Shown piece by piece: positions 41,961 through 55,929 of a stretch of 64,000 bases of DNA. The position numbers and the translations under genes are program-made. Below the pieces are notes generated by a model. It had not been told where the DNA came from and did not search any database. It saw only the letters and a list, made by a program, of their open reading frames with translations. Position 1 is the stretch's first letter; each line of letters opens with the position of its first letter. The stretch is from Panax quinquefolius (lineage: Eukaryota > Streptophyta > Magnoliopsida > Apiales > Araliaceae): NCBI GenBank assembly GCA_020205615.1, contig CM035168.1:122907573-122971572 (forward strand), in the 5' to 3' direction.

Positions 41961-42894
41961 ATGAAGTTCTCTTCGTGAATAAGAAAGAATAACACCCTTT
42001 ACGGATACAACAAATAATATCCCTCACCGTAAATGACATCGAATATCAAAGTAGTGAAGTACGAGAATACTCTTCTTCTTTATCTTTATAGATTTTCTCT
42101 CTAGCTTAAACATTTCTATAATTTCTCTCTCAGAGTTTGGTGAATTCGTAAGAAAATAATGAAGGAATGAGCTTCTATTTATAGGAAAATAGAATGCATA
42201 GTAATTAATCCATGAACCATCCAGATTGATTTACTTTTAATCTGACGGTCCATATTTAAAGCAAAATCTTTTAAATAAAATATCATATATTCTATTTATA
42301 TAAAATATTTTACTATGCAAACACTATGCAACACTATGCAAAACACTATGCAATCTGACGCCCCCAAAAATAGGTATACATCACCCATTTACGAGTTGTC
42401 AATACATAGATGTAAATAACTACAACTTTATTATTACAACAAGAAATCTGTGAGTTTAAATACAAATATTATCTTATGTACAATATCTATACTCAAATAA
42501 ATCTTCATCACATTTATTGATACATTATTTTACAAAATGGTGAGGACTACTAAACAATCCTTTCTAAAACCTTCATTCCATACCTTTCCTCTACTTTCGC
42601 ATTATATTCTAGCCTCCCGAGAAGAATGGAACAAAAAGGAAAGGGTGAGCTCAACTAGCATTTCAATAAAGAATATTATGACTAAGATAATATACAACAA
42701 ATTATCGTTAGTCTTCAACAGGAAAAATCTAATAGAATACAATAGACAACAAATTTTAAATCAATATTCGCAGTGAAATAATAATTCATTAGAAGAGTTA
42801 AGTAGAGAATGCAAACTACTATCTTCTATGTATGAATTTAAAAGTTCATCGTCTATCTTTTATCCCTGTAACATCAATCCATAAACATCTGGAA

Positions 42895-43075
42895 TCAAAT
42901 ATTCATCTTTGCACTACAGGCCAAAGATATTCATCAGTTGGTCATGTTCATTTAAACACCTGTTCATCTTTGCACTACGGCCAAAGATATTCTTCAGAAA
43001 TCATTCATCTTTGCACTACAGGCCAAAGATATTCTTAAGAAATCATTCATCTTTGCACTACAGGCCAAAGATATT
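42895..43075 (-). repeat. LTR-internal repeat of family A (ttcatctttgcactac...)
   Basis: Four copies of attcatctttgcactac, then 1-4 variable bases and gccaaagatattc. The same array at 47315-47495 differs almost only in the few bases before gcc. Confidence 0.9.
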
Positions 43076-43319
43076 CCATAATATCATCATTTAAGACTGA
43101 GGATGATGAAAAATATTTTTTTTTTTTAAAGAAACGAATCCAGTGAAACAAAATGACAAGGATTAAGGATTAAGGATTCGTACTTGGTTTTATCCACGCC
43201 CAAAAATACCTCAAAAATAATCATAGTGGTGTAAAATTCAAGAATGATCAAAACATGGATACAATCAAAGCTAGTATCCAGAATAGATATTTTGGACGAA
43301 AAGAAGAAATTTTATTTTT

Positions 43320-43520
43320 CGATGAATAGTGCCGTATACGTGAATAGTGTCGTATACGTGAATAAGGCCAGACACGTGAATAAGTAATCAGACACCAAAA
43401 GATAGAAATTCCACAAAAAAACATTTTCACGCGCTTCATGAATAGTACTCGTGAATAGAATCGTGAATAGTAACTCATGAATAGTAACTCGTGAATAGTA
43501 ACTCATGAATAGTAACCCCG
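43320..43520 (-). repeat. LTR-internal gtgaatagt minisatellite of family A
   Basis: Repeats of (a)cgtgaatagtgtcgtata and (c)tcgtgaatagtaact run for about 200 bp in two blocks. The equivalent in the other A LTR lies at about 47740-47940. The unit contains tgaatagta, also the core of the array in LTR C (55440-55632). Confidence 0.85.
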
Positions 43521-45588
43521 ACATGAAAAAGTTCCAAATTTGATAAAAAGTTCCAACCAATATTTCAGCATAATGATATTGAAGAAATAATATCATTTGA
43601 GAAGAAAATAACATCCCTTACCTCAAAGAATCAGTACTTCGGAAGGAAAGATCGGAAGTGATGCTGAATGAAACTTGTACTGAACAGCAACTCTCAAAGT
43701 ATCTAAATACTCACAAAATACGCTCAATAATATAGAGAGAGAAAGAGAGAAAACTTTGTTTCTGGTGTGATTTTCAATTCTAACTTAGCCCTCTATTTAT
43801 AGGAAAATGTTAAATTACCGAAATGATTTGACCTCGCTACCGATGGCTTTACCTCGCTACTATTACCACCCACCACATTTGAAATAAAATTCAGCACATT
43901 TTTTCACCAACCACAAGTGGGGCCCACTCAATTCTAGAATTTTCCACCAAAATCAATTAAACCCTACTTTTGAATCAAACACCTCTTAAAATTTATAACA
44001 AATCATTCGCTCATTTTTAACGGTTCAAAATTTGTAGACATATACTCAACTTATATATGTATAACATATCCAAAAATCGCAACGATCCAACGATCGATTA
44101 AAAATTATAACTCACTTAATATATCGTAAAAAATACTTGATTTAATTTTAATACCTCCATTAAAAACAAAAATAACCGATAAAACACCTCAACATTAAAT
44201 CCTTCAATTATAACCACATATAATAAATAAATCCATCATTTATATCCATATCAAATAAATATTTTCTTATCATATAAATCAATAATTAATTATTCCCAAA
44301 TAATATTACAGAATCACAATTACGACAACGAGGTGCAGTTCCTCGAGAAAGAGGGGCTTTCAATAAGGATCTCTCCTTCTTGGGCGCAGCAATTAGGTGA
44401 CCAAACCTCTCCTTAGATGTAACTTTCTAGACATTGCCAATAATGTTATCTAATAATATTATTCAAATAATATGAATTATTGATCTAATAATGGGAAATA
44501 TCATGCAAAGGACAATTATTGAAACAAAGAATAATATAAAATACCAATGCAAAGAATTATTGAATCAATAAAATAAAATATTGAGCAGTAATCATCGTAA
44601 CAATTATTGAGTAGTGCCTTCACGTAAGGATCAATAATTGATGCAATACTGCAATGCTACTTGTTTCAACAACGCCAGATTAGTGTGTTTTAACCACCGG
44701 GTATTCCATCAAGATAATCAGTAATAATTACGCCGTTATTTTTAAACAACTTATATTTGTCGTTTTCCTCATCCAATGGCTTTCCGATTATGGGGCCCAC
44801 ACATGGTCGCTACTGGGTCAATATTTAATATTCCCCGATACAGCTGATTTAATATTCCACGACCAAACGAATATTCCCAAACAACAATGAATATTTTATA
44901 ACCACTTGCTTATTTTGAAATATTCATGTATTTTACCCTAACTATCCACATTAATCAAATCAACCCTTACTATTTCAAAATAATAAATAAAGGAAATTCC
45001 TTTTATTTAAAAAAAAATTTGAGGTCTTACAAAGAACACTATGCATAATAAAATATAATATATTCTATTTATGTAATAACTTTAATAAAGATTCTTTTTA
45101 TATAAAAGATGTTTTCATTTTATTACGTTAATAATCTGAATAAAACAAAAACGTCATTATCATTATAATAATTCATATTATTAATCGTGACAATAATGGA
45201 ATCAAACCGAGTGACTTCTCACATAAGCATCAATAATTAATACCTGTGGCTACTACGCAACCACACGACATCGTACTTTTACTACAAGAGTAGTTCAACA
45301 AGATAACCGGTAAAACTTCCGCCGTTATTTTAATAAAATATTTTTGTCGTTTTCTCAATCCGACAATAATTTCATTTAGGGTCCACCAATGATTGAGTAG
45401 TTGTACGAATATTCCTCGCTAAACCTAATATTCCCCGACCAATCGAATATAATATAACCACTTGCATACTTTGCAAAATTTATAAATACTACCCACAACT
45501 ATAATATTATCTCAAATTCACACCATAATATTAAAAAAATTATTTTGACAAAATTTAAATCTTTATTGATAAAATCTGGGGTCTCACA

Positions 45589-46151
45589 GAGCATATATAT
45601 AAATTAATAAATTTAAGGGGTCATATTAATGAAAGAGTAAAATTTAGAGGGAAGAAAAAAATTTTATAAACCAATTCTAAATATAAGTACAAAAATCTTC
45701 TTAGTTGGTGAAATATTAGAAGTATTTTTGTATAGTTTTTAGTTTTCAGTGTTCATCATCGTGTGAACTGTGAGGGATTATGTCTAAATATATTTATTTG
45801 AAATTATTTTTTGAGTTAGAATTATGAATATTTATTGTAATTTGTAAATATTATTATAATTAGTTTAAATTTTCTTTATTTAATTTTAACAAAAAAATAG
45901 TTAAAATTAGCCCATTTGAAATTTTTTGTATTTCCTTTATATATATATATATATATAATAACTGATCCAAATCAGAGTCCTGGACTAGAGTAAAATGCGG
46001 ACTAATTTTTTTTTTTGGCATTTTTGCTTCATTTTTTTTTAAAACAACTAAATATAAAAACCAAAAAAAAAAAAACTAACTCTATAATATATAATAAAAG
46101 CAAAAAAAAAACGCATTTTAAGAAAATGCAGGAGTCCGGATAAGAACCGAA

Positions 46152-46189
<38 letters not shown>

Positions 46190-46778
46190 GTCGTACAAGT
46201 CCAGTTAATTGAAATATTTTTATAGGTTTGTAGCACGCATGTAAATGGTGAAATATATAAATACTAGCTGTGTCCCGTGCCTCCGGCACTACGTATGAAA
46301 GGAATAAGAGATTGTCGGCGCTAAATAATGGAGGAGGCAGAGAGCGAGCTCGGAAGGAAGAAGAACGAAGGAGTATCTAAGGGCGAGAGAAAACAATTTT
46401 TTTCCTTTGAAATTAAAAAGGATATAATGGACGGTGAGATTTATCCCAAATTTTGGATGATTCTGATCATTTATTAAGGTGAACGAAAAATTCAAAATCA
46501 GTCGTGTTTTGTTAATTAGATATGTACATATACTATTCAAGCAATACCACATTCAATGAATGAATTAGTTTTTGAATAAATTAAGAATTGCATATGTGTC
46601 CTTTAAATAGTTTAATTCACAACTAGGAATAATAGAATTGACAAAATATAATATAACCACTTGCATACTTTGTAAAATTTATAAATACTACCCACAACTA
46701 TAATATTATCTCAAATTCACACCATAATATTAAAAAAATTATTTCGACAAAATTTAAATCTTTATTGATAAAATCAAT
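45589..46778. other. intergenic DNA with a family B LTR scrap
   Basis: No gene seen. Microsatellites lie at about 45940-45957 (TA) and 46150-46189 (TC then TA). At 46630-46778, tataaccacttgcatacttt... to tctttattgataaaatc is a near copy of the LTR B end at 45434-45577, cut off where the A element starts at 46779. Confidence 0.7.
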
Positions 46779-49570
46779 TGTGACACCCCCAAAATAGGTA
46801 TACATCACCTATTCGAGTTGTCAATACACGTGCATGTAAACAACTACAACTTTATTATTACAACCAGAAATCGTGAGTTTGAATACAAATATTATCTTCT
46901 AGACAATATCTATACTCAAATAAATTCTCATCACATTTATTGATACATTATTTTACAAAATGGTGAGGACTACTAAACAATCCTTTCTAAAACCTTCATT
47001 CCATACCCAGGCTAAACTGCACTCGCTTATATTCTCGCCCCCGAGAGAAAAATGGAACAAAAGGAAAAGGGTGAGCTCAACTAGCTCAAGAAGAATATTA
47101 TGACTAAGATAATATACAACAAATTATCGTTAGTCTTCAACAGGAAAAATCTAATAGAATACAATAGACAACAAATTTTAAATCAATATTCGCAATGAAT
47201 AATAATTCATTAGAAGAGTTAAGTAGAGAATGCAAACTACTATCTTCTATGTATGAATTTAAAAGTTCATCGCTCATCTTTTATCCCGTAACATCAATCA
47301 ATATACATCCGAATCAAATATTCATCTTTGACTACTAAAGCCAAAGATATTCATCATTGGTCATGTTCATTTAAACACTGTTCATCTTTACACTACGGCC
47401 AAAGATATTCTTCAGAAATCATTCATCTTTGCACTACGTGCCAAAGATATTCTTAAGAAATCATTCATCTTTGCACTACTGCCAAAGATATTCCATAATA
47501 TCATCATTTAAGACCGAGGATGATGAAAAATATTTATTTTTTTTAAAGAAACGAATCCAAATTGAAACAAAATGACAAGGTTTAAGGATTAAGGATTCGT
47601 ACTTGGTTTTATCCACGCCCAAAAAATACCTCAAAAATAATCATAGTGGTGTAAAATTCAAGAATGATCAAAACATGGATACAATCGAAAGTTAGATCCG
47701 TAATAGATGTTTTGGACGAAAAGAAGAAATTTTATTTTTCTATGAATAAGCATCAGATACGTGAATAGTGTCAGATACGTGAATAGTGCCGATACGTGAA
47801 TAGTAACTCTGACACCAAAAGATAGAAATTCCACAAAAACATCTTCACGCTTCACTTAATAAGACTCGTGAATAAGAATCGTGAATAAGAACTCGCTGAA
47901 TAGTAACTCGTGAATAGAACTCATGAATAAGAAACCCGACATGAAAAAGTTCCAAATTTGATAAAAACTTCAGATCAATATTTCAAAGATAATGATATTG
48001 AAGAAATAATATCATTCTGAAAAAAATAATATCCTTTACCTCGAAAGATCAAGATTTTAAATTTAAACACAGGATATAAAGGCTATGACTTGGACTTGCA
48101 TCAGTATAGCAATACTCAAAGTATACTCAAAATACTCACAAGAATACATTTCGATGATATAGAGAGAAAACTTGATTTACGGTGTGATTTTCAATTTAAC
48201 CAAGACCCTATTTATAGGAAAACGCTTAGAACACCAAAGCGTAAAATTTAATAAAATATATTATTATTAATAAATTTCCTCACGCCTCTTTGGAAATCAG
48301 ATCCCAACATTTCCCACATGTCAAACTTCTAGAAAGAAATGATAAAAAACGTTTTTCATAAAATAAATAATTAAAACTTACAAAATCAATTATTTTGAGC
48401 TTCGTAACTTCAATAATTCATAATAAATAGCCCTTTCATCAGAAAATTCGAATCTCATGAGTTTTTATAGGAAATTCAATTTCTACAACTTTGCAGAAGA
48501 AAGTTTTTCCAAATTCCAAACAAAAATTGACCGAAATCCACAAACGGGTGATTTTATTAAAGTTATAATCAAATTTCAATAATAAATGGGGTCCACCGAC
48601 ATGTTTAATATGTTTTAAACATTTATTGCAACAAAATACTCTTCCTCCTCAGATACTCATATATCCCACATTCGTTGTAAAATATCACCAATTAATATAT
48701 TATTAAAATAATATATTTAAATGAATTATTTTATCGAAAAAGATAAAATATTAATTTTCAACAATTGTCATTTTAAAAATTTTCTCCATCTATATCCACA
48801 TAAAATCAATATTTTCCTCATCATATAAATCAATAATTAATTATTCACAAATAATATTACGTAATCACAATATTAACAACCGTGCAGGTTCCAGAGAGAG
48901 GGGCTTTCCAATAAGAATTTCTTCTTACTTGGGCGCGCAATTAGGTGACCAAACCTCTCCTTAGATGTAACTTTCTAGACATTGCCAATAATGTTATCTA
49001 ATAATATTATTCAGATAATATGAATTATTACTTCGATAATGAAAATTACCGTGTAATGACAATTATTGAAACAACAAAGAATATAAAATATCAACGCAAA
49101 GAATTATTAACTCAATAAAATATCGAGCAAGAATTATCGTAACCATTATTGAGTAGTGCCTTCTTCACGTAAGAATCAATAATTGGTGCAATACCGCAGC
49201 TACTTGCTCAACAACGCCAGATTAGTGTGTTTTAACCACCGGGTATTCCAACAAAGATTAATTCAGAATAACTACACCGATTATTTAAAAATAACTTATA
49301 TTTGTCGCTTTTCTTCATCCAATCGCTTTCCGTTATGGGCCCACACATGGTCGCCTTACCATCGCATTTAATATTCCCCGACAAAGCATTTAATATTCCA
49401 CGCACCAAACGAATATTCCCGACAACAATGAATATTTTATAACCACTTGCTTATTTTGAAATATTTGCGTATTTAACCCTTAACTATCCACATTAATCAA
49501 ATCAACCCTTACTATTTCAAAATAATAAATAAAGGAAATTCCTTTTATTTAAAAATTTTGGGGTCTTACA
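46779..49570 (-). repeat. 3' LTR of family A element
   Basis: It is 2,792 bp, bounded by tgtgacacccccaaaatagg on the left and gggtcttaca on the right (TGTAAGACCCC...GGGTGTCACA on the - strand). It contains the ttcatctttgcactac and tgaatag arrays and, near its right half, ggggctttccaataagaatt and gcgcgcaattaggtgaccaa blocks shared with the solo LTR. Confidence 0.9.
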
Positions 49571-49595
49571 ACCTCCTCCTTATGAAATTTCGTCC
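49571..49595 (-). other. polypurine tract of family A element
   Basis: On the - strand, gaaatttcataaggaggaggt ends directly at the TGTAAGACCCC LTR start. The ataaggagg form is shared with family B (62776-62787). Confidence 0.75.
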
Positions 49596-50900
49596 TCGAA
49601 ATTGACGTGACGCGACCTGGCGTTTCAAAAGGTGAGGATACCTCGCTTTCATTTCGCTTTCCAATTCCTGTGTCATTTCTCTATAGCATGATTCCTCCAC
49701 AAAACTTTAACTTGTGGTATGACCTTTCTTGGCGTAGGACATGCTCCTTCCTATCCAAGATCTTGACAGTACCTCCTCATACGTTAAGTCTTCATTTATC
49801 TCGTCCGGTTCTAACTCAATAACGTGGTTGGTCTTTCACATATTTACGAAGTACGAGATATGTGAAACACATTATGTATATTTAGACATACCTTGAGGTA
49901 ACGCAAGTCTATAAGGCTACATTTCCTACTCGGTCAAGAATTTGAAATGGACCAATAAATCGTGGATCGAGCTTTCCTCTCTTCCCAAATTTTGTAACTC
50001 CCTTCCATGGAGCAACTCGCAACAATACACATGATCCCTACATTAAATTCCACGTCCTTTCGATGAATATCCGTGATAACTCTTTTGTCGATCTTGTGCC
50101 GCTTTGTATACGTTGTCGAATCATTTGGATCTTTTGGTGAGTCATATACGATCTTAACTTCGGGTCCCAACAATGTTGCTTCACCCACCTCATCCCAACA
50201 TATGGAGAACGACATTTTCGGCCCATATAATGCTTCAAATGGAGCCACACCTATACTTGCCTGATAACTGTTGTTGTAGGAGAATTCCACCAATGGTAAA
50301 TACTTATCCCAACTGCCCTTGAAGTCTAGGACACAGAGTCTTAATAGATCTTCAAAAGTTTGAATAGTCCTCTCTCGATTGTCTCGTCTGCTTGGGGATG
50401 GTATGTCAACTAAATCGCAAATCCGCGCTCATAGCTTTTTGCAAGCTAACCCAAAATCTTGAAGTGAATCTTGGGTCACGATCCCAAACTATGGATATGT
50501 GCATGCCATGCAACTTCACAATCTCATTTACGCATACATATTAGCAAGACGCTCAAGGGAATAAGTCTCCGTGATCGGCAAGAAATGAGCAGATTTGGTT
50601 AATCTATCAATAATAACCCAAATAAGATTGATGCCTTGAGAAACCATAGAAGACCTCAGAACTAAATCCATGGTAATGTGTTCCTACTTCCATTCCAGGA
50701 ATCTCAAGTGGTTGCGTGACGGACCCCTTTAGTACAAGATGCTCCACTTTACACGCCGGGCAAGTTAAACACATCGAGATAAACTTTGCAATCTCTCTCT
50801 TCATATTGTTCCACCAAAATGTATGTCAAGATCACGATACATTTTTAGTACTTCCAGGATGGATTGCAAATGGCGATTGTGGTGCCTCCATCATAATCTT
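49596..50900 (-). pseudogene. integrase remnant with chromovirus-like C-terminus
   Basis: Pieces in gene order: the zinc-finger end MCLTCPACKVEH (about 50750), EIPGMEVG (about 50690), then MVEFSYNNSYQASIGVAPFE and ALYGPKM (about 50210-50293), then VAPWKGVTKFGKRGKL (about 49975-50010) and FIGP (about 49950). Further on, ILDRKEHVLR lies near 49745. Frames change between pieces and stops intervene. Confidence 0.8.
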
Positions 50901-51189
50901 GTACTTCAAATCGTAGTCGTTAGAACACAAAGTTCAGAGTGGACTCAAGTATTCCTTCTTCATCAATTCTCACTTACGGAATAGCTCCTTCTTGTACTTT
51001 CTTCTTCATATGATCACTCCCGGCTCACGGGTGGCTCGAGCAACCTTAACTTTTTTCTATTAAAGTTGGTTCTATGCGTATATACTGACATCATCGCACT
51101 CGCTCCTCGCATATGATCTTCTACTCAATGCGCTACCTACCACGTTTGCTTTTACCGATGGATGGTATTGAATAGTGTGGTCGTAGTCT

Positions 51190-52330
51190 TCAATAGCTCG
51201 AGCCAACGTCACGCCGCCAGATGTTGAGTTCTTTTGAGTGAAGAAATATTTAAGGCTTTTTATGGTCTAAATATATCTCCACTTTCTCCCCATATAGATA
51301 GTGCCTCCAAATTTTTAGCGCGAAAACGATTGCCGCTAACTCTAGATCATTTAGTAGGATAATTCCTCTCATACTCTTTAAGTTGTCGCGAGGCATAGGC
51401 TATGACTTTCCCACGCTGCATGAGAACACATCCTAACCTTTGCCTCAAGCATCATCGTCAGAGATAACAAATCCATCCGAACCAGATGGTATTGTTGAAA
51501 CAGCCGTAAATAAGTCTCCTCTTAAGCTCTTGAAACTTTTCTCGCATTCTTCGCTCCAAACGAATTTTGTATCCTTCCGAAAGTTAATCGAAGTTAATGG
51601 AGTAGCGATTCGAGAAAACCCTTCCACGAATCTCCGATAATAACCAAATTTAAGCCCAAAAGCTACGTGACTTCACCACCACCGACTTTGCTGTTCTAAC
51701 TTCAGATTGCTTCAATCTTCACGGATCAACAGATACTCTATGTTTCGACAATTATCGTGCCCAAGGAATGCTACTTCCTCGCCGTAACTCGCATTTCTTC
51801 AATTTGGCATATAGTTGGTTTTCACGAAGCCTTTCGAGTACCAAACTTCAAATGGTGCTCATGATCTTCACGACTTTTGGAATATATGAAGATGTCATCA
51901 ATAAAGACAACAACGAATCGATCAAAATATTCCTTGAATACTCTTGGTTCATCATATCCATGAAAGCCGTAGGAGCATTAGTTAGTCCGAAAGACATGAC
52001 TAAGAATTCATAATGCCCATACCGAAGTTTTGAAGGCGTATTTGAATATCCTCGATTCTAATCTTCAAATTGATGATATCCGAACTAAGATCGATTTTTG
52101 AAAAGAATTGTGCCCTCAGAATCGGGTCAAACAAGTCATCAATACGAGGTAGAGGATACCTATTCTTGATGGTGACATGGTTCAATTCCCGATAGTCAAT
52201 ACAAAGTCGATACTCCCGTCTTTCTTCTTTACAAATAAAACAGAGCACCCCAAGGAGATGTACTAGGACGAATGAAACCGATGTCCAACAATTCTCGTAG
52301 TTGGACCTTTAACTCCACAAGTTCAATAGA
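51190..52330 (-). pseudogene. reverse transcriptase and RNase H remnants
   Basis: In gene order on the - strand: YRLCIDYRELNHVTIKNRYP then LPRIDDLFD (about 52130-52215), FFSKIDL (about 52085-52105), the catalytic box [12 protein letters not shown] (about 51885-51920), then FSRIATPLTSI and WSEECEKSFKSL (about 51530-51620), VISDDDA (about 51445) and the RNase H tail KYFFTQK (about 51240) followed by IQYHPS (about 51155). The reading frame is interrupted many times. Confidence 0.85.
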
Positions 52331-52499
52331 GCCATTCGATATGGGCTTTTAGAAATGGGCTTTGTACTCAGTTCAAGATCAATAAAGAATTCAACTTCAT
52401 GTTCGGGGTAGACCAAGGAAGTTCTTCGGGAAATACATCAGAAAGTCAATAACAACAGAATATTATTCAAATTTGACGTGTCTTTATTCAAATCCATAA

Positions 52500-54250
52500 C
52501 ATGGGCTAGGAAAGCTTGACATCCGCTTTTTTTTAATAAACGAATAGCTTTATGATTAGATATGACAAATGATCGATTTTAATGGTTTAGTTGCTTGAAT
52601 TGCATAATAGGTTGGTTAGGAATATGAAAACTAACAACCTTATTTAAAACAATCAATTTTGGCATGATGAGTAGTTAACCAATCAATCCCTAAAATCACA
52701 TCAAAAGCAAGTATCTTTAAAGAGATAAGGTCAATGGTAAGAGTAATGGTGCCAACTTGAATCAAACAAGATTTATAAGCAATGGATGTGATGAAAGTTT
52801 CTTCCTAACTGAGTTTCCACAGATAGTCAAAGTCTAATTTCTCCCGAGTCAAGTTTAAACGTTGAGCACATGCAGAGAGATAAATGAATGGGTAAGACCG
52901 GTATCAAGTAAGGTATAAACTTCGCAAGAATTTATAAATAGCTTACCCGTGATCACCTCGTTTGGGTTCCTCGCATTATGACCACCACAACAAACGCTTC
53001 TTCCCTAATCGTTGACTTTGACTTTTTCGGGATGATCTTTTGAGTCACCGTCTCTCATTGAACTAGGTTTCGCCACCAGACAATCTCGAGCGATATGTCC
53101 TTCCTTTCCACAATTATAGCATACCTTGAATCTGTTGTGGGGGCGTTTGGTGATATGTCCTCTTTTTCGTGATTTAGAAGATATGACCGGTGGTCGTTCT
53201 CCTCCCTTAGAACCGATTCTTCGCCAAAGACTGCTCATCTTCACATGGTCATTGTTAAATCTCCTCTTTTAAAATCTCCTCCCGACTCGCTTCTTCTATT
53301 TTCATGGCCATGATTACCACCAGAGTGGTTACCATTTTCATTCATTCATTTTTTCTCCGCAGTTATCATTATTCATTGATCGCTATCTCTCGATCACGAT
53401 CCTGGGTGTGGTCCTCGGTTGACCGTATTTTCGTTATCTCATTTCTAATAATTGAGCCTGCTTACAACATATCGAATAAAGAGAAAATTTATAAGAAATG
53501 AGATATCGACGTACGCCGGTTTCAAACCTCTAAGAAACATCCAAGGCCATAACGCTCCTCATTCTCCACCAAATGAGGTGCAAACCGGATAACTCGCAAA
53601 CTTTGCCTCGCATCGAGACACCGCCATGTTGTTTTGTTCCAATCGATGAACTCCACTTCCTTCATACGACGAACACTTTCGTGAAAGTATTTGTCATTAA
53701 ATAGCTTCAAATGTCTCCCAAGAGACGCCGAAAGTCTTGTTGGATGGGTACGCTTCATGACTCCCCACCAAGAGATCGCTTCGCCACGGAACATAAAGGT
53801 GGTGAATGGAACCTTCGTTTCTCCGCACCCCAAGACATCGAATATCTTGGTAATTTGCTTGACCCATGTTTCCGCCATGATCGGATCCGCTTTCCTTAAA
53901 TTACGGTGGTCCCAACTTCTTTGAATCGGGTTTGTGACAACCCGTGAATTGCTATCATTTCCTCCTCGTATTTTGAACACGAGTCTCCTCAAATTCGATT
54001 TTGCATGAATCGCAAAAACTTCTAAACATCCCTCGCTCATCATCTCGCTTCAATGGTGTTGTTCATGGAGGAACATTGCCACTGTTGCACGTTCTCCTCG
54101 TTGGTGAGAGTACAGCATCTCCACGGCCTCATTTCCATTGTTAATATTCTCACGACATTCTCAAACATCGTCATAAAACAAGGGTTAATTAAGGAAATCA
54201 ATATATCACATAATATCCCTATATATCGACCAACTAACAAATAAGCTTAG
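52500..54250 (-). pseudogene. gag, zinc knuckle and protease remnants
   Basis: The gag core appears at 53522-54043 with AETWVKQITKIFDVLGC, VPFTTFMFRGEAISWW and FNDKYFHESVRRMKEVEF. The zinc knuckle CYNCGKEGHIARDC (CX2CX4HX4C) lies at about 53080-53125. The protease active-site block LDTGLTHSFIS lies at about 52875-52909 (DTG triplet at about 52898-52906). Stops and frame changes occur throughout. Confidence 0.85.
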
Positions 54251-54332
54251 GTAGGACACACTAGCGAAGGATTTTTCGTCTGCCTCCCTCCTAGTTTTAT
54301 TCCCGATCTCCGCCAGGAGATCATATCCTTAA

Positions 54333-54344
54333 GCTCGATACCAA
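54333..54344 (-). other. primer-binding site, initiator tRNA-Met type
   Basis: On the - strand, ttggtatcgagc follows the LTR end. It is close to the common plant TGGTATCAGAGC site complementary to initiator tRNA-Met. Confidence 0.7.
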
Positions 54345-54346
54345 CC

Positions 54347-54836
54347 GCGACGCCCCCAAAATAGGTATACATCACCTATTCTAAGTTGTCAATACATAGA
54401 TGTAAACAACTACAACTTTATTATTACACCAGAAATCGTGAGTTTGAATACAAATATTATCTTTTAGACAATATCTATACTCAAATAAATCCTCATCACA
54501 TTTATTGATACATTATTTTACAAAATGGTGAGGACTACTAAACAATCCTTTCTAAAACCTTCATTCCATACCCCGACTCAGTAATCGCTATATTCTCGCC
54601 TCCCGAGAAAAATGGAACAAAAGGAAAAGGGTGAGCTCAACTAGCTCAAGAAAGAATATTATGACTAAGATAATATACAACAAATTATCGTTAGTCTTCA
54701 ACAGGAAAAATCTAATAGAATACAATAGACAACAAATTTTAAATCAATATTCGCAATGGAATAATAATTCATTAGAAGAGTTAAGTAGAGAATGCAAACC
54801 GCTATCTTCTACATGTATGAATTTAAAAGTTCATCA
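54347..54836 (-). repeat. 5' LTR remnant of family A element
   Basis: It matches the first about 490 bp of the 3' LTR as drawn on the + strand (cgcccccaaaataggtatac to tgaatttaaaagttcatc), then stops where the family C LTR begins. The rest of this LTR is lost. Confidence 0.85.
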
Positions 54837-55439
54837 GAAGACCCTCACTTTTATAAATAAAGATGAATTTTTCTATAAATATTATTTTTGAATATTATGG
54901 AATAAATTTGATATAATGTTATAGTTGTGGGTAATATTTATAAATTTTGCAAAGTATGCAAGTTGTTATAAAATATTCGTTTGGCTCTGGGAATATTCTT
55001 TTGTTAGTGGAATATTCGTATAATGGCTCAATCATTGGTGGACCCCACAACATTATTGTTTGATTGAGAAAACGAAAAAAATATTTTTATAAAAATAACT
55101 ACGGAGGTGTTACCGTTAAACCTCATTGAACTACCCTATGGTAAAAGTACAAGAATACGCTGGTATGGTCAGATAAGAAGACACCAGATTGATTATCGAT
55201 GCTTACGTGAGAAGTCACCGCTTATGCTCAATTATTGCTACAAATGAAATTCGTGATCATATCTCTTATATTATTGATTCAATTATTGTCACAAAGATCA
55301 TCTCAGATAATATGTTATAGTATTAAATCAATAATTGAGATTTACAAGTTATAAATGATTGATAATTATTGAAAGATTAAATATGTGTTATGATTTGTGG
55401 TAAGTTTGATTATTTTACGGGGGGCTCATATGTCATCAT

Positions 55440-55632
55440 CTAAGAGTCTCTTCATCAATAGTATTTTTACCTTAAATCAATAGTAATTACCCTTGTGAAT
55501 AGTATTTACCTTCATTAATAGTAATTATCCTTGTGAATAGTATTTACCTTCATCAATAGTAATTACCCTTGTGAATAGTATTTACCTTTCAACAATAGTA
55601 TTTACCTTCGTTTAATAGTAATTACCTTTACC
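55440..55632 (+). repeat. minisatellite, about 40-bp unit
   Basis: The unit (t)caatagtaattacccttgtg, then aatagtatttaccttca, repeats about 4-5 times, with partial units at both ends. Confidence 0.9.
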
Positions 55633-55929
55633 AGACGTCGAACCACTTGTCGCTTCACATTACAAAAGGCCAAACCACTTTTCTTTTCACATTACAAAGG
55701 CCAAACCGCTGCAAGCCACTCGCTTGCCTTTTACACTAAGACAAGTGCTAAGTTAGAAATCTTCTATAAATAGAGGCCTAGGGCTTCATTATTTTTCACT
55801 TAATTCATTCAAGCTATAGAGAGAGAAAGTATATAGAGAATAAGAGAAAAGAAGAAGAGTATTTTGTTACTACATCGTCATAAAGATTCAATCTCCTACC
55901 AAATGTAAGGGGTGTTATTCTTTCTTATT

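Larger units (their letters stand above)
42355..45031 (-). mobile_element. solo LTR of family A nested in the family B LTR
   Basis: It begins tgacgcccccaaaaatagg and ends gaggtcttaca, and aligns along its length with the 3' LTR at 46779-49570 (shared blocks such as caatatctatactcaaataa, ttagatgtaactttctagac, cattgccaataatgttatct). Family B LTR sequence continues on both sides (acactatgca before and after). Confidence 0.85.
40456..45588 (-). mobile_element. solo LTR of family B, split by a nested family A LTR
   Basis: It starts TGTGACACCCCCAAATTAG and ends AAATCTGGGGTCTCACA, so it has TG...CA ends in either direction. Without the nested insert (42355-45031) it is about 2.46 kb, matching the family B 5' LTR at 56604-59057 in inverse orientation. 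No internal region is attached on either side, which is typical of a solo LTR. Flanks gcgta and gagca are not a clean target duplication. Confidence 0.8.
46779..54836 (-). mobile_element. Ty3/gypsy chromovirus-type LTR retrotransposon, family A (Tekay/Del-like)
   Basis: The element is on the - strand: 5' LTR remnant at 54347-54836, primer-binding site at 54333-54344, then gag, protease, RT, RNase H, integrase, and a 3' LTR at 46779-49570. All coding parts have stops and frameshifts. The C-terminal integrase pieces (WKGVTKFGKRGKLDPRFIGP and ILDRKEHVLR) resemble Tekay/Del chromovirus ends. The 3' LTR has inserted into a family B LTR scrap. Confidence 0.85.

Noticed and set aside
41474..42039. 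Two overlapping - strand ORFs of 137 and 175 aa
   Set aside because: They run across the family B LTR minisatellite and repeat the same short peptides, with no homology to a protein family.
46262..46300. actagctgtgtcccgtgc as a possible Helitron or other TE end
   Set aside because: The motif is familiar from plant repeats, but no second end or hairpin could be found.
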